Source: Mesodorylaimus sp. YZB2_4 (taxonomy: Eukaryota > Nematoda > Enoplea > Dorylaimida > Dorylaimidae). Taken from it: a stretch of 64,000 nucleotides of DNA. A program made the position numbers and the translations under genes. The DNA is taken from contig JASANH010000606.1 of NCBI GenBank assembly GCA_030248295.1, positions 744,001 to 808,000 on the forward strand. The letters run 5' to 3'. Within the stretch, counting starts at the first letter, position 1. Each line of letters opens with the position of its first letter. Shown one piece after another: positions 1 through 10,366 of this stretch. A model generated the notes under the pieces. It was not told where the DNA came from and did not search any database. It worked only from the letters and a program-made list of their open reading frames with translations.

Positions 1-1360
1 CCGATTTGGCACACATCGCGCGCTGTTCACTTCCCTCGCAGAGTTTATGTGGAGAAGGTTTTTCCTACGAATGCTTTTCGTCACTCAGTATCTCAGATTA
101 GGGAGCTGTACCCAGCTTGGTAGACATTAGTGAGAACGATTATAAGGTTTAATGAGATAATAATAAGATGAGATAAGGCTGTTCAGGTTCGGACGGATAT
201 GGATGAAATATGAAAAATAATTTGAAGTCAAAATACGCAGCTGAGTGAACGCATTATAACAACACATTTTGTTAACGTCAAATAACACGCTAACAATTAA
301 TAGTAACGAGTTCATGTAGGCGAGTATAGAGCACGCGTTGTAGTCCACCCCGCCACGCCACCCCAATCGATAGCAGTAGAACCATTATCTTCTCAAACCC
401 GTCAAGGTGAAGTTTCAGGGCTGTTTGACTACCTGTTCTGAACACCATGTTAGTGCCCGTTTATGCCAGGATCACGAACTGATTGTGCCGTGACACTTTT
501 CGGAATCGTATCGGTATAAGCAGTGCTTTTTGTTTACGACCTTGAAATTTTGGAATGAAACTCCTAGTGGAATTGCCTTAGGAAGTTTTTCACAGTTCCG
601 TTCTTATTTGGCAAAGATGGTTTTTTTTGATTTCTAGCTGGACGTTTTATTCGTATAATTATGTCATAGTCATGTATGTGTGTCTCTTACCCGTTTGAGT
701 GCATGTAAGTGCTTGGGTATGAGTAATGGTATGGTATGGTATGGTATGGTACTACCTAGCGATGAGCCGCCTTTTGCCTCACGGCCCTTGTGGGTGGTAG
801 AGCGGGTGCATGGGCATACTTCTGTAGATGCTCGTGTAAACGTTCTATCGTTCACTCAGCTGTCCCTGCGCTAACTGGAGCGTCTGTCAGCTCCACGAAT
901 GGGTTGGGAACAGCCGCTTCGGCCCAAAAACCGGTTTCTAAGTCCTGATATGACTTAGAAAATTTTCCACCTTTCGGACTTGAAAAATTTTTCTGTGCCC
1001 CGTAAAGTGCATAAGTACCGCCTTGGCTCTGTCTTTTGGGTAAGATGTTGCAGAGCCTTGCTACCTTTCCCATCTTTCAGATACTTCTCCTGACGTCCTG
1101 TTACGGACAACCAAGCACATCCCAGCTGAAACTTTCTTATCCGTTGGCGGAGACGGAAATAGCAACACCAATCAGCTAATTAAGTGCAAAATATGTGCAT
1201 TGAGCGTGCCCTGGAACCCTGGTGGAAGTGGCTTCGCCTATTAAGACACTGGTGTGAGCAGGGTTTAAAGCGAGTGCGTGTTTAAAGGGGGTGTCTCGTT
1301 CTGCTCCTTCTCTATGTAGCAGGAAGGCATGCTCAGTAGATAGCCAGGTGAGGGGGGGAT
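1..1360. other. Intergenic, no gene recognised
   Basis: I see no supported exon here. Open frames are short and show no familiar domain. The only structured feature is the short pentamer array at 726-751. The sequence ends on the right at the 4-bp duplication flanking a solo LTR. Confidence 0.6.
726..751. repeat. Pentamer microsatellite (ATGGT)n
   Basis: Five tandem copies of a perfect 5-bp unit (ATGGT) are seen directly. It is an ordinary simple-sequence repeat. Confidence 0.9.
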
Positions 1361-1364
1361 GAAT

Positions 1365-3478
1365 TGTAACGGGTTGGATACGACTGGAGTACGGTAACTG
1401 CTATGTAGCGAGGCGCCAATGATGCTCAGGCCTGATGCTCAGGTGCTAAGCCCGAAACCATACTTTACCATCGGGGGTCCATGCTAATGTACTAAGCCTA
1501 GGGTTGGGTCGACCTGAGTGCCGTAATGTATCCCTATGGCCTTTGTACCCGACTGCCTAAGGCGCGGAACATACTTCTCATGTAGCGTTGAGCTGTACCT
1601 GTAGCCTGTAGTCGGGTAGCCTGTAGCGGTCCTTCATACTTCGCGTGTAGCCTGTAGCGCGTAGCAGGTAGCATGTACCTTTTCGAGCAGAGGCCTGTAC
1701 CCTGTACTTTTGAGTGTGCGCCTTTGGCGGACCGCCAAGGAAAGAGTTTTGAAACTCCAAACTGTTGTGTTTAGTTAACTGCTGGGGAAAAATGAAAAAT
1801 TGACGAGTTTGAGCGGAAACTAAAAAAATTACCCGTTTTATTGAAATACTCTATAAATGTGTACTGTCTCAGCATCTAATTTTAAAATTCTATGCGCATG
1901 TATATTTCCATCCCCATGCTCTTAGGGCTCTGTCACCCACAACTGTTAGTGTTTTTACAAACTCTGTTCACAACTGCATTTTATTCAATGACAAGAGCGC
2001 CAGCAGAAACGGATGGGGAACATAGTATCAGCAAAATCGTAAACAGTCTCACGATCAGGACATCAATGAGATCACACTAACCTGCTACACCTATCGCATG
2101 AATCAACTGAACTAATGAGACCAGACTGAAACCTGACATCAATATCATTTGAAATTCAGCTCAACTCACAGTCAACCAAAGTGAAACTTCTGTCTGGGTA
2201 ATTCAAACTCTTGGAGATGCAGGGTAAGAATTCCAGTTCTGGAGTCAGAACGGTATCTAGAAAATAAAAAAATGTACAGGTTGGGGTATTTTCTGTTTTA
2301 AAGAAACCTAAGGATGTTCGAATACACGGGTACTACAGACGTATGGGAGACCCAATATCCGATAAGGAATACCTACTGGATTTGAGAAGTAATAGCAACA
2401 ATGGGTGTGGATACTAATGGGGTACGATTTTCATGACCGTTCAGGACAATGTTCCCTCCCTCTCCCTCGTAACCATACGAAAACAGGCCAGGATAAGAAA
2501 GGAATCACATTAGCAATGCAACAGAAACCACTTACTCGGTTAGCCAATTTTTGCCACGCTTTTTTCCCAAGCGCATCTTTGACCCACTTTTTCTCAGGAA
2601 TTCCAGTAGTCGAGCCGCGGGGACGTAGCCTCGATTGGCGGCTGTGTTTCGATCGTTTTGATCATCGGGAACACCTTAGAGTCACTAGGCTGGTTAATGA
2701 TTCACCTTCGTCGCTTGAGCCGCCCTCACCGGTGGACGTAATTGACCAATACTAGATAAAAATTCTTCAGTTAATAACTTTGCCAGGCCATATACGAAAA
2801 TAAAATTCAACGCGGCCTCCAAGCAGCATCGTCATCCACTCCCGGGCTTTCGTCAGATCGTCTCCATCGACATACTATTAATTCCGCCCCCATTCGTTAC
2901 TCGCGAAGTCGAACTTCACTGATTTCAGAAAAAACAAGCATTTAATAAAAAAATATGCCACAAAACCTTAAAACTTACTGTTCCTAATTTTCTCCACGTT
3001 CAAATTCTAAAAAACCAGTCAAAATAACCCCAAAAAACTATTTCCGAATATTTAAAAGAATTAATTTCGTTTATCGAGAGAGCCCGCTACATTCATGTGT
3101 AGAAAACGGACCAGAAACGAGAAGTAGTCCGGAAACTACATGCCATGTAGCTCGCAAGTACAGGCTACATGAGACCGAAAACGGGTCTTCATACTTGTCG
3201 TGTACCATTGAGCGGTAGCCTGTACCTGGGGTAAGCAGCTACAGTATGAAAAAATAGCCAATGTGCGCGGTGCTCGCGACTGGAGTCGCTACAGCTACAG
3301 GGTACACGAGAAGTATGTTCCGCGCCTAAGGTCGAGGGTGCGGCCCGACCATTTCCTGTCTGACTTGTGTGGTTGTGCCTTCGCTAGTGTCTCGCTGTGC
3401 TCGTTGGTGTGTGGCTGCTTTAGTAAACGCACTTGCGGATATTGGTTTCTTGTTTTGGGTCGGGCCCTAGCCCTTACA
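1365..3478 (+). mobile_element. Solo LTR, split by a later insertion
   Basis: The two outer parts (1365-1562 and 3332-3478) align with the uninterrupted element at 18617-18952. The element starts TGTAA and ends TTACA, and is flanked by a perfect 4-bp direct repeat GAAT (1361-1364 and 3479-3482). TG...CA ends, a length near 340 bp and a 4-bp target duplication fit a solo LTR of a Ty3/gypsy-like retrotransposon. No gag, pol or primer-binding site is present. A small non-autonomous DNA element with TGTAA ends is a weaker alternative. The central 1762 bp belong to a separate, younger insertion. Confidence 0.75.
1563..3324. mobile_element. Non-autonomous TIR DNA element nested in the LTR
   Basis: The segment begins CGCGGAACATACTTCTC and ends with the exact reverse complement of this; the match continues imperfectly for a few more bases. 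It is bordered on both sides by CCTAAGG (1556-1562 and 3325-3331), a 7-bp target duplication. The unoccupied site is visible at 18805 in the other LTR copy. Both ends carry subterminal copies of a CATACTT-(N)-TGTA motif and GTAGCCTGTA units, a layout usual for transposase-binding regions. No transposase-like reading frame is visible, so it is non-autonomous or decayed. The superfamily is not assignable by eye. Confidence 0.75.
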
Positions 3479-3482
3479 GAAT

Positions 3483-5211
3483 GCTCGATTATATTTTCTA
3501 TGAAAATGAGATCGACCTTGCTAGGACTTAGGCTTGTCTGAGAAGATCTAGTGATTGGTATGTGAGGAACCTGTCTTCCTTGTCTTGTTTGTTCTGTGCC
3601 GGTGCACTGTTGCTCTGTGTGCCTGTCTGTTCGTCAGTGTTGCGCCTATGCGTGCTCGGTGCGTTGGAGTAGTAAACATCTTCTATAAGACTTCTATATG
3701 ACACGAGGTCTCATAAGGTGATACATAGGCTCGAGTTGCAGATTGGGCATGAAAAAAATCGCCTCAAATCCTATTTCAGGCGCCTTTTCCCCCTTTCCCC
3801 CCCAGCCTAAGCCTAGCCAGCTAATTCAGCTATGCAGCCGTAGCCTAAGCCAAAGGCTAAGATCTGCCATGTATCCCTTTCCTAGGGGGGAGAACTACTT
3901 TTATCGTGAAGGTACAAAAAGATCGTTTTCTCTAACGGTAAGATACGGGTATTCACACTGAGCGAAAACGATAGTCGTCGTCGTCGTCGAGCCAGCCGTC
4001 GATCCAAGTCTCTCATTCAGTCAGCGATGCTGATGAGAATGATGTCTTCGTCAACAGTGGTACAGCATCAAGTGAGTAGAAAACAGTGTACAATTCGGAC
4101 ACCTGTTCATCGCTGTTCACCATATGTGGCGCGATGTCCAGATCCCAGGTTCGCATCCCCTTCAGCGTGTACGTAAGGCTAAATGGCTGGATGGCTAGAT
4201 GGCTGCATAGATGGCAAGTAGGTAGGTATGGGGATCTAAGGATGTCCTGACAGTGAGATGCAAATCTGGAGCGGGATTGAGGCCTGTAGGTTCGCTCCGT
4301 TGAGGGTATGCGCTGATTACTTGTCAGCATTCATGCGCTCAATTTAGGCCGTACACATGTTTTAATCTATGCTGACATTATGTTGAGCATGTTTGCTGGA
4401 TCGTTCAACAAGGACGAGCCCGTGTATGAGGTTAAGGTTGCATAGGGAAAAGAGCAAGTCCTCTTGAATCATGCTTCGTAAAATGAGCGCATTTTTAAAT
4501 GAATAGTTTTCTGCTCATTCTAGAAACATACCTCAACATACTTTTTTGGTCTGCCAGATTGAACGATCTAACGGACAAAGCAGGCATGCGGTGGGGTGCC
4601 AGCATAGGTATTAACTGTGACCAGCTCGAATCGATAGGAAGTACGGTTGAGGGGCGAAGGGGCCAGATCATGCTCTTCGTCATGTTGAGTGAGGATAGGG
4701 GTCGCGACTAATCATATGTGCAGGATCGCGCACACACTGCTTTTAGTTATTCTTCCTCCGGGGAGTGGGAAATAATCCTTCATGTACATGTAGTTGTACC
4801 TGCTAACCGATTACCCGAGCGAGGCTTAGGGGCTTCATGATAATGATTTTGATAATTGTGTTGAACATGCAATCCAGAGACGACTTGCATGCGCTATTAT
4901 TTATGAACACCAGGAATCCTTTTTAGGCCATACGAACAAAAATATTATTCGTCTGGACAGCGCATTGTTGGCAGCCCTTTTTTCTTTAAATTTTTGTGGG
5001 CCGAAGCCCGTTTTGCCTATAGCAGTTAAAAGCAGGGATGTGCGAGGACCGCCACACACGGCAGCTTCCCTCTGCGTGTCTCCACCAAGACCACCTCCAC
5101 GCGAGGGCATCCTGGAGTGGACACCGACTTCCTCGAACGATGGCGAGTGGCCTGCGAACCCTGTCGGTGTTCGACAGTCAAGACTGTCTACTCGTTTGGC
5201 GTCAGTCTCTC
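3483..5211. other. Intergenic, no gene recognised
   Basis: Short open frames on both strands show no recognisable domain and no matched splice pattern. Nothing else is supported. Confidence 0.5.
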
Positions 5212-5395
5212 CACTCAAAGCGCCTCGGCGGTACCGGGTGAGTCACCCACGGCCTGGCGTGCAAGGTCAGCGAGGGCTTATGGTTCGCAAACCGACCTCC
5301 ATCACCAGGGATCGAACCCGGGGCGAGTCCAGCCACTCGCTCCCAAGCAATACGAAGAGACGAATGACGAATCGCTGCACCACCGCGGCCGCTTG
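5212..5395 (-). mobile_element. tRNA-derived SINE, family A, copy 1
   Basis: Read on the minus strand, the element starts near 5391 with an A-box-like GTGGTGCAGCG and carries a B box GGGTTCGATCCC about 60 nt further on, the two internal RNA polymerase III promoter boxes of a tRNA. The B box is followed by GGAGGTCGGT and a tail ending with GTACCGCCGAGG. The whole order recurs at 7165-7362, showing it is a dispersed family and not a tRNA gene. The 3' limit is approximate. Confidence 0.8.
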
Positions 5396-5493
5396 TTGAC
5401 AGCCTGTGATGGCTTCGCGCGGCAGGGGAGTCTGGCGGAGGCCAACGTGGCGATGGCCGAGCGGCCAAAGACAGTTGAAGCGGCGGTTGGCAA

Positions 5494-5721
5494 ATGGATT
5501 GCCAAACCGATAATCGATCGAATCAATGCCGCCGATCACCATTGGAAAACAGCGTCGTTAATGTCTTCGATAATAATTCATCGAAGACATTAACGACGAA
5601 AACGTGTAATGACTCGGCGGCCGAAGCTATTAGTGATGAGCACTACCAACACATCTGTGAAGACATCAAGCGCATCGTCAATGAAGCCATTGCTGAAATT
5701 AGCAGATACCCCTTCCCGTGA
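5494..5721 (+). other. Possible orphan coding exon, unknown protein
   Basis: An open frame ends with a coding-looking amphipathic stretch (EHYQHICEDIKRIVNEAIAE) before a TGA at 5719. I recognise no family and found no convincing upstream exon, because a SINE lies immediately 5'. It could be the terminal exon of an unknown gene or chance. A perfect hairpin (5553-5598) lies within it. Confidence 0.2.
5553..5598. repeat. Perfect 19-bp hairpin with 8-nt loop
   Basis: Arms 5553-5571 and 5580-5598 are exact reverse complements, with the loop AATAATTC between them. Pairing stops abruptly on the outside. No flanking duplication was found. Confidence 0.9.
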
Positions 5722-5764
5722 ACATCACACGACCCTGTCACCACCTGTAAAAACCACCGCCTGG

Positions 5765-5875
5765 CATTTTTAATATATAAAATAAGTTTTTTAATATATA
5801 GTTTTATATATATGTATTTTTTATATATTTTTTAATTTATAAGTTTTTTATATATAATATAAAATAAGTACGGTT
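5765..5875. other. AT-only low-complexity tract
   Basis: About 110 bp are made almost entirely of A and T, with repeated TTTTTTA and ATATAT blocks. It is unlike its GC-balanced neighbours. No function can be read. Confidence 0.8.
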
Positions 5876-7164
5876 AATTACTCATACTGTATTTCGAGAT
5901 TTCCTCGTTTTTTTGACGTATTTCTTAGCGCTTAGTGCAGAAATGTTCTTTTTTGTTTTTTGATGTTCTTCTCCTTCATTTCTATTTTGGAAACCTTTGA
6001 TGTCTGGCTGCTAGAGAAGAAAGGGGCAGTAAAAACGTGAATTGTGAACTTGAAACGTAAAGGGACAGGGACCATAGCTCATGCGAGTAGGAAATAAGGC
6101 ACTGTCGCGACGGAGCGCGATGGATTCAACGCTCACATTACAGCCCAGGAGAAGCATCGTCGATCCGTGACTTTACGATTTGACTCTTTTCCTCTTTTAT
6201 GCCTAGTTCGCTCTCCTGTGGCTCATTCTTCGTTCTGTCTCCGACCAGAGTGGTCGCCTGCTTATCTTTGTCCGTAAAAGACAGTGTAACGAAGCTGTGA
6301 TATATTCAGTCTCTCTCCTCTAGCCGACCTGAGCAGTCGGTCCTCTCGTCGCTCTCTTCAACTACGCTTCCACAACGCTCCTCTCGCTACAGGCACAAAC
6401 ATTGGCTCCATACTGATAAGCCCTGTTTTCGTCGATATCATCGTAGCCCATCATGAGACTTCATAGTTCTGGGCTTCTTCAGTGGTGTATCGCAGACATA
6501 TCGATGACACTTCCCTCCTTAAAACTGAAATGGCTAATGACTCCGACACTCCATCTGTTACAGGCAGCAGCCAAGAATCTGCTCACTGTCTAAACAACCA
6601 TCACAAGACCATGCGCTTCACTGTGGTGTTGTAACCTGATACTGTACCTCTGTTCAATGTCTGGGGTCTCGATAACGTGATCAGACCAGGGCCTTCACGC
6701 CCAGCTGCACGCCAATCAGATACATGAGGGGTCTGCTGCTGATAATTCTACCCTGCTTATCAGCTGGGCTTCCTATCGAGTCAGTATCGGGCACAAGTAG
6801 CTAAGACCAACGCGAAACCCACCTTATCAATATTCTCTTAATTGGGAACGTCCTGAACTTTATTGTTGTGCTCATAAAAGATCCTCTGGTGTTGATTTGG
6901 GTCTTTACTTCACTTCTCCATCGACGGTGGAACTGGCCACCAGCGTAGGCATCGTAGGACCGGCTTCGATCAGCAGCAAGGCTAGTGTAATATTGCACGG
7001 AGCACTTGCAAGGAGAGGTACGGTATACACGCCTGAATGGTTTGTTGAGGAATCGGGGTGTTAGTGATCGATATCCGTGCTCTGCAGGATGAGCCGTTCT
7101 ACCGGGCTTGGGCTATTAGAAGACCTTAGACCACTCTCTTGAAAGATCAGCCAAACCCGCCGTC
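5876..7164. other. Intergenic, no gene recognised
   Basis: Several 60-70 residue open frames are present but none resembles a known family. It may hold decayed mobile DNA, since it lies between two SINE copies, but I could not identify any element. Confidence 0.5.
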
Positions 7165-7362
7165 ACGTGGGCGTGGGATCGCGTGCCATAACACCTCGAC
7201 GGTACGGGGTGTGTCCACCACTGCCTGGCGTGAAAGGCGAGGGGTGGTGGTTCCCATACCGACCTCCGCCACTGGGGCTTGAACCCAGGACGACGCGCCA
7301 GTCGGTTAGAATAGGGTTAGACAAGTGCTGAACCGCTGCGCCACCTTGGTCGCGGTGAATGC
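7165..7362 (-). mobile_element. tRNA-derived SINE, family A, copy 2
   Basis: On the minus strand the copy starts near 7358 with an excellent A box (TGGCGCAGCGG) and a B box GGGTTCAAGCCCC, then GGAGGTCGGT and a tail with CCCCGTACCGTCGAGG, matching copy 1 at 5212-5395 in order and spacing. It lies about 130 bp downstream of the nAChR stop codon and in the same orientation as that gene. Confidence 0.8.
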
Positions 7363-7495
7363 CTCTTATGGTAAAGCGACTATGAATTGTAAATTTGTGT
7401 GAGAGCCACTTTACAGTATATTGGAGTAAATGAAGCACAACACATTTTCGAGGTCCTAGCGAAGGACGCAACCACAAAGCCACTGGTCCTGATCG

Positions 7496-10366
7496 TCACA
7501 AAGGAAAAATCTTTCGCTCGATATGCTCCGGGCTCCATGTATCGATCGGCATGGCATCATCATATAAGGTTGGTGCTTGGAGCAAGATACTGACTGTTCC
7601 AAGAAAACAGGCGGCAGCAAAGAGGATCAGGAATAAACGGTCGAGGACCATCTGCAAGCAGGAGGCAAGGGAACGAACTACATACACAGTAGAAGTGCGA
7701 GCCGCCATACTTACTGCCACGTATTTCCAATCCTCTTCTTTCTAGAACATATTGATTGATGTATGAGGTCAATGTTCAGAGGCATGGTTCTTACTTTGGT
7801 CTCCTTGTCTCTTGACTGTAACAAGGTGGCGATGAAACAAAGGTTGCTGAATGCCCTCAACACTCGTGGATGTGAGTAGAGCTCCTCAAAAGCCATCATT
7901 TTTTCGCAAGTACAGTTATCTTGCACATTGTCATGGGCAGAGATATCAAGTTTAGCATTAAGGATTCTTGAATTCCTGAAAAACATAGTCGGGGTTTTGA
8001 GTAGTGAGGTTAAAGTGGTCGTTGAGAGGGCAGATGGCGATGAATGGCATGACTGACTAAAGTTGTTCATGTCCTCAACAGATTCCGACGGCGATTTACG
8101 GAAACTGCGCTTTATCCGCAACTCAAATGGACGTCGCATGAATAAGTACTTCGGAAGTATCTGCAAAAAAAGTTTTCTGACCCCTAAAAAAGGAGAAAGA
8201 GTCCATTGGAGCTGCCAGGGTCACGCAAATGTAGGTCGCAAATGTGCTCTCACATGGAGGCATCTTGTGGGTTGTAGGTCGTCGGAAATGAACATTCAGT
8301 ACCACGACAGTCATCAGCACGGATAGGGTTACCATGACCATCGTAAATAAGAGGTACTTTCCTGAAGAATCAAGGATAGCAATCACTATTTCTGGATGCT
8401 AATTGTCTTGCTATACGCTATTTAAGCACATCAGCACTTACCAATAAGTGGAAGAACGATGCTGGTGGCGGGAATGATCTCTGTGAGCAAGAGAAAGAAG
8501 ACAGTCAGCGAGACCAAGATGGATATGCATAAGCTGATCTTCTCGCCACTATCGCTCGGCAAATAGAACACAACGATAGTGAGGAATGAGATGCCAATGC
8601 AAGGGAAGATCAGGTTGACTGTGTAAAAGAGGGGTTTGCGACGAAGATGGATGTAGTAAGTAATGTCGATGTAAGCCGCTGACTGGGGACAACAACTCGG
8701 ATAGGTCTTGCCATGGCGCCTTGCTGGTATGCTGATGATATCCCACTCGACAGACTGATGAAACTCGCTTAAATCTGATAATGAGTGGGTTAAGTCTACA
8801 TACGTGACAGTCCAGCCTATAATACTATGCATTACCCACTCCTTTCTCAACAATGACTATATTCGTCATAACACCAGTTTTGATGTCTTGTTCTTGAGTG
8901 TAACTGACATTCGTATCCAAGTGTTGCAAGTCTAACAGCTCCTCGCTGTACCTGAAACTAATGCCGGTATTTCCCTAATGCAAGATAGCAAAGCCACCGC
9001 TTACGACCACGATCCGAATTTCAGATGGCAAGTCTGAACGTCAAAAGGGAACCACTCCACTTCAATCGGACACATACTTTTATATACGGCTGGTGGCTCC
9101 CTGTAAAACAAGCAGTAAACTTTCTATAACTGATACAAATGGTGACTCTTAAGCCCAAAGTATAGTTCGATGCGATGCGTCAAATAAGCGTGCGATGCGA
9201 CACTTTTGGGTCAACTGACAATGTAAAAAGGTGCCTAAAACGTCGCATCACACGCTTATTTGACGCATCGCATCGAACTATACTTCCAGCCTTACCATCG
9301 AACCAGGCCACTGTAGTGCAAAGTAGCCTTGGTTGCTATTGTTATGTTGTACGTACTGTCAGCACTGAAAAAAGAATGGGCTCATTTCTCACTCCATGAT
9401 GACTGCAGTCTCTGGCATGCTCTTTGTCGTGTCCTGAGCTGCGTTATGCATACATGCCCCTTGGGTAGAAAGTATAACGTTAGCCGTCTCTGCGATCAAT
9501 TCCGGATGCATTTCAATCATTTTGAGTTGCTTTTTTGATGGAGACGCATACTTTGTTTTGTCCTCCTTCTGGAGTTTTTCAGTTCCCAATGCGGCAGCAC
9601 TCCGCGAAATGGAATTGCTTGAACCGTTTTTTCTGCATCCCTTTGCGCACCCTTGTAATGCGGGGGTTTTTATGGGCCGGTGGACAAAGCCAGTAACCGC
9701 CACGGCCCGTCGTGTGTTAAAGGCCAATATTTTATCTACTTACTTATTATAAAGAACGATATCAGGGGTCCTAAATTCAGAAAGTATCAGCTATGCACCT
9801 GAAGTCAGCGCAAGCACAGTTCATACCAAATTATTGAGGCGGGAACGTATAGTGCTGTAACATTTCCATAATTAAGAGGATCCCAGCTAAGTTTGGGATC
9901 CAACCATTCCTACAACAAAAAAAATATCATAACAGCATGAATTTTTTAAGTAAACACAGTAATTGCCCCCTTGGTCACAGGTTCAGGCCACACCCTTTTA
10001 GGGGGCCCAAGTGACTCGGGATATAACAACTAACCTGTCTAAGCCATACACTAGTCGTCATTATCTGATCCTTTTCGTGCTGAAATAACAGATTATGATG
10101 TCCCATCAAACGGCCTTGGAGACTTTCAGGCTCACCACATCAATAATCTGAGACAATCTTAACTTTAGCCGGATTGTCAGAATTTCGTTGGGTCGCTCCA
10201 CTGGACGACGCAGTTTGTTGTAGCCGCTCAACAGTTCGTCGAACAGCCTCTTTGCATTTTCATTGGCCCCTAGAATTGCATCACTTTAAATCCAAAATGA
10301 AAAGAAGCCATGTGGTTTCTTACACGCGGGTCCAGCAAGCATGACAAAAAGTATCGCAAACAGCAT
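7496..10366 (-). CDS. Nicotinic acetylcholine receptor alpha-type subunit
   Basis: Subunit of a pentameric acetylcholine-gated cation channel in the plasma membrane. Thirteen exons are readable: 10366-10324, 10269-10136, 10079-10035, 9909-9827, 9770-9744, 9364-9296, 9100-9005, 8951-8836, 8795-8442, 8361-8254, 8183-7795, 7741-7715 and 7651-7496. They total 1647 nt (548 aa). Seen in order are a short signal peptide ([12 protein letters not shown]), loop motif [16 protein letters not shown], the Cys-loop (C, 13 residues, C, then LKFGSW in exon 7), adjacent cysteines PSCC (codons 8689-8694) that define alpha subunits, M1 to M3 with [20 protein letters not shown] as M2, a moderate cytoplasmic loop, and M4 starting MVLDRLFL. 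Two exons are only 27 nt and one intron only 40 nt. I chose the ATG at 10366 because a cleavable signal follows directly. Which alpha subtype it is cannot be settled by eye. Confidence 0.95.
9159..9284. mobile_element. MITE-like hairpin inside an nAChR intron
   Basis: Arms 9159-9201 and 9242-9284 (43 bp each) are reverse complements with a single mismatch, around a 40-nt centre that continues to pair imperfectly. Each arm carries CGATGCG twice. The hairpin takes up 126 of the 195 nt of the intron (9101-9295), leaving little more than the splice signals. No clear target duplication flanks it. A small inverted-repeat transposon is the likely origin. Confidence 0.7.

Noticed and set aside
2405-2755. 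116-codon open frame inside the TIR element
   Set aside because: There is no transposase motif (DDE/D, zinc finger) and no homology that I recognise; it is probably chance.
4115-4170. GGTTCGCATCC box resembling a Pol III B box
   Set aside because: The nearest A-box-like sequence is only about 20 nt upstream, too close for a tRNA head, and no second copy was found.
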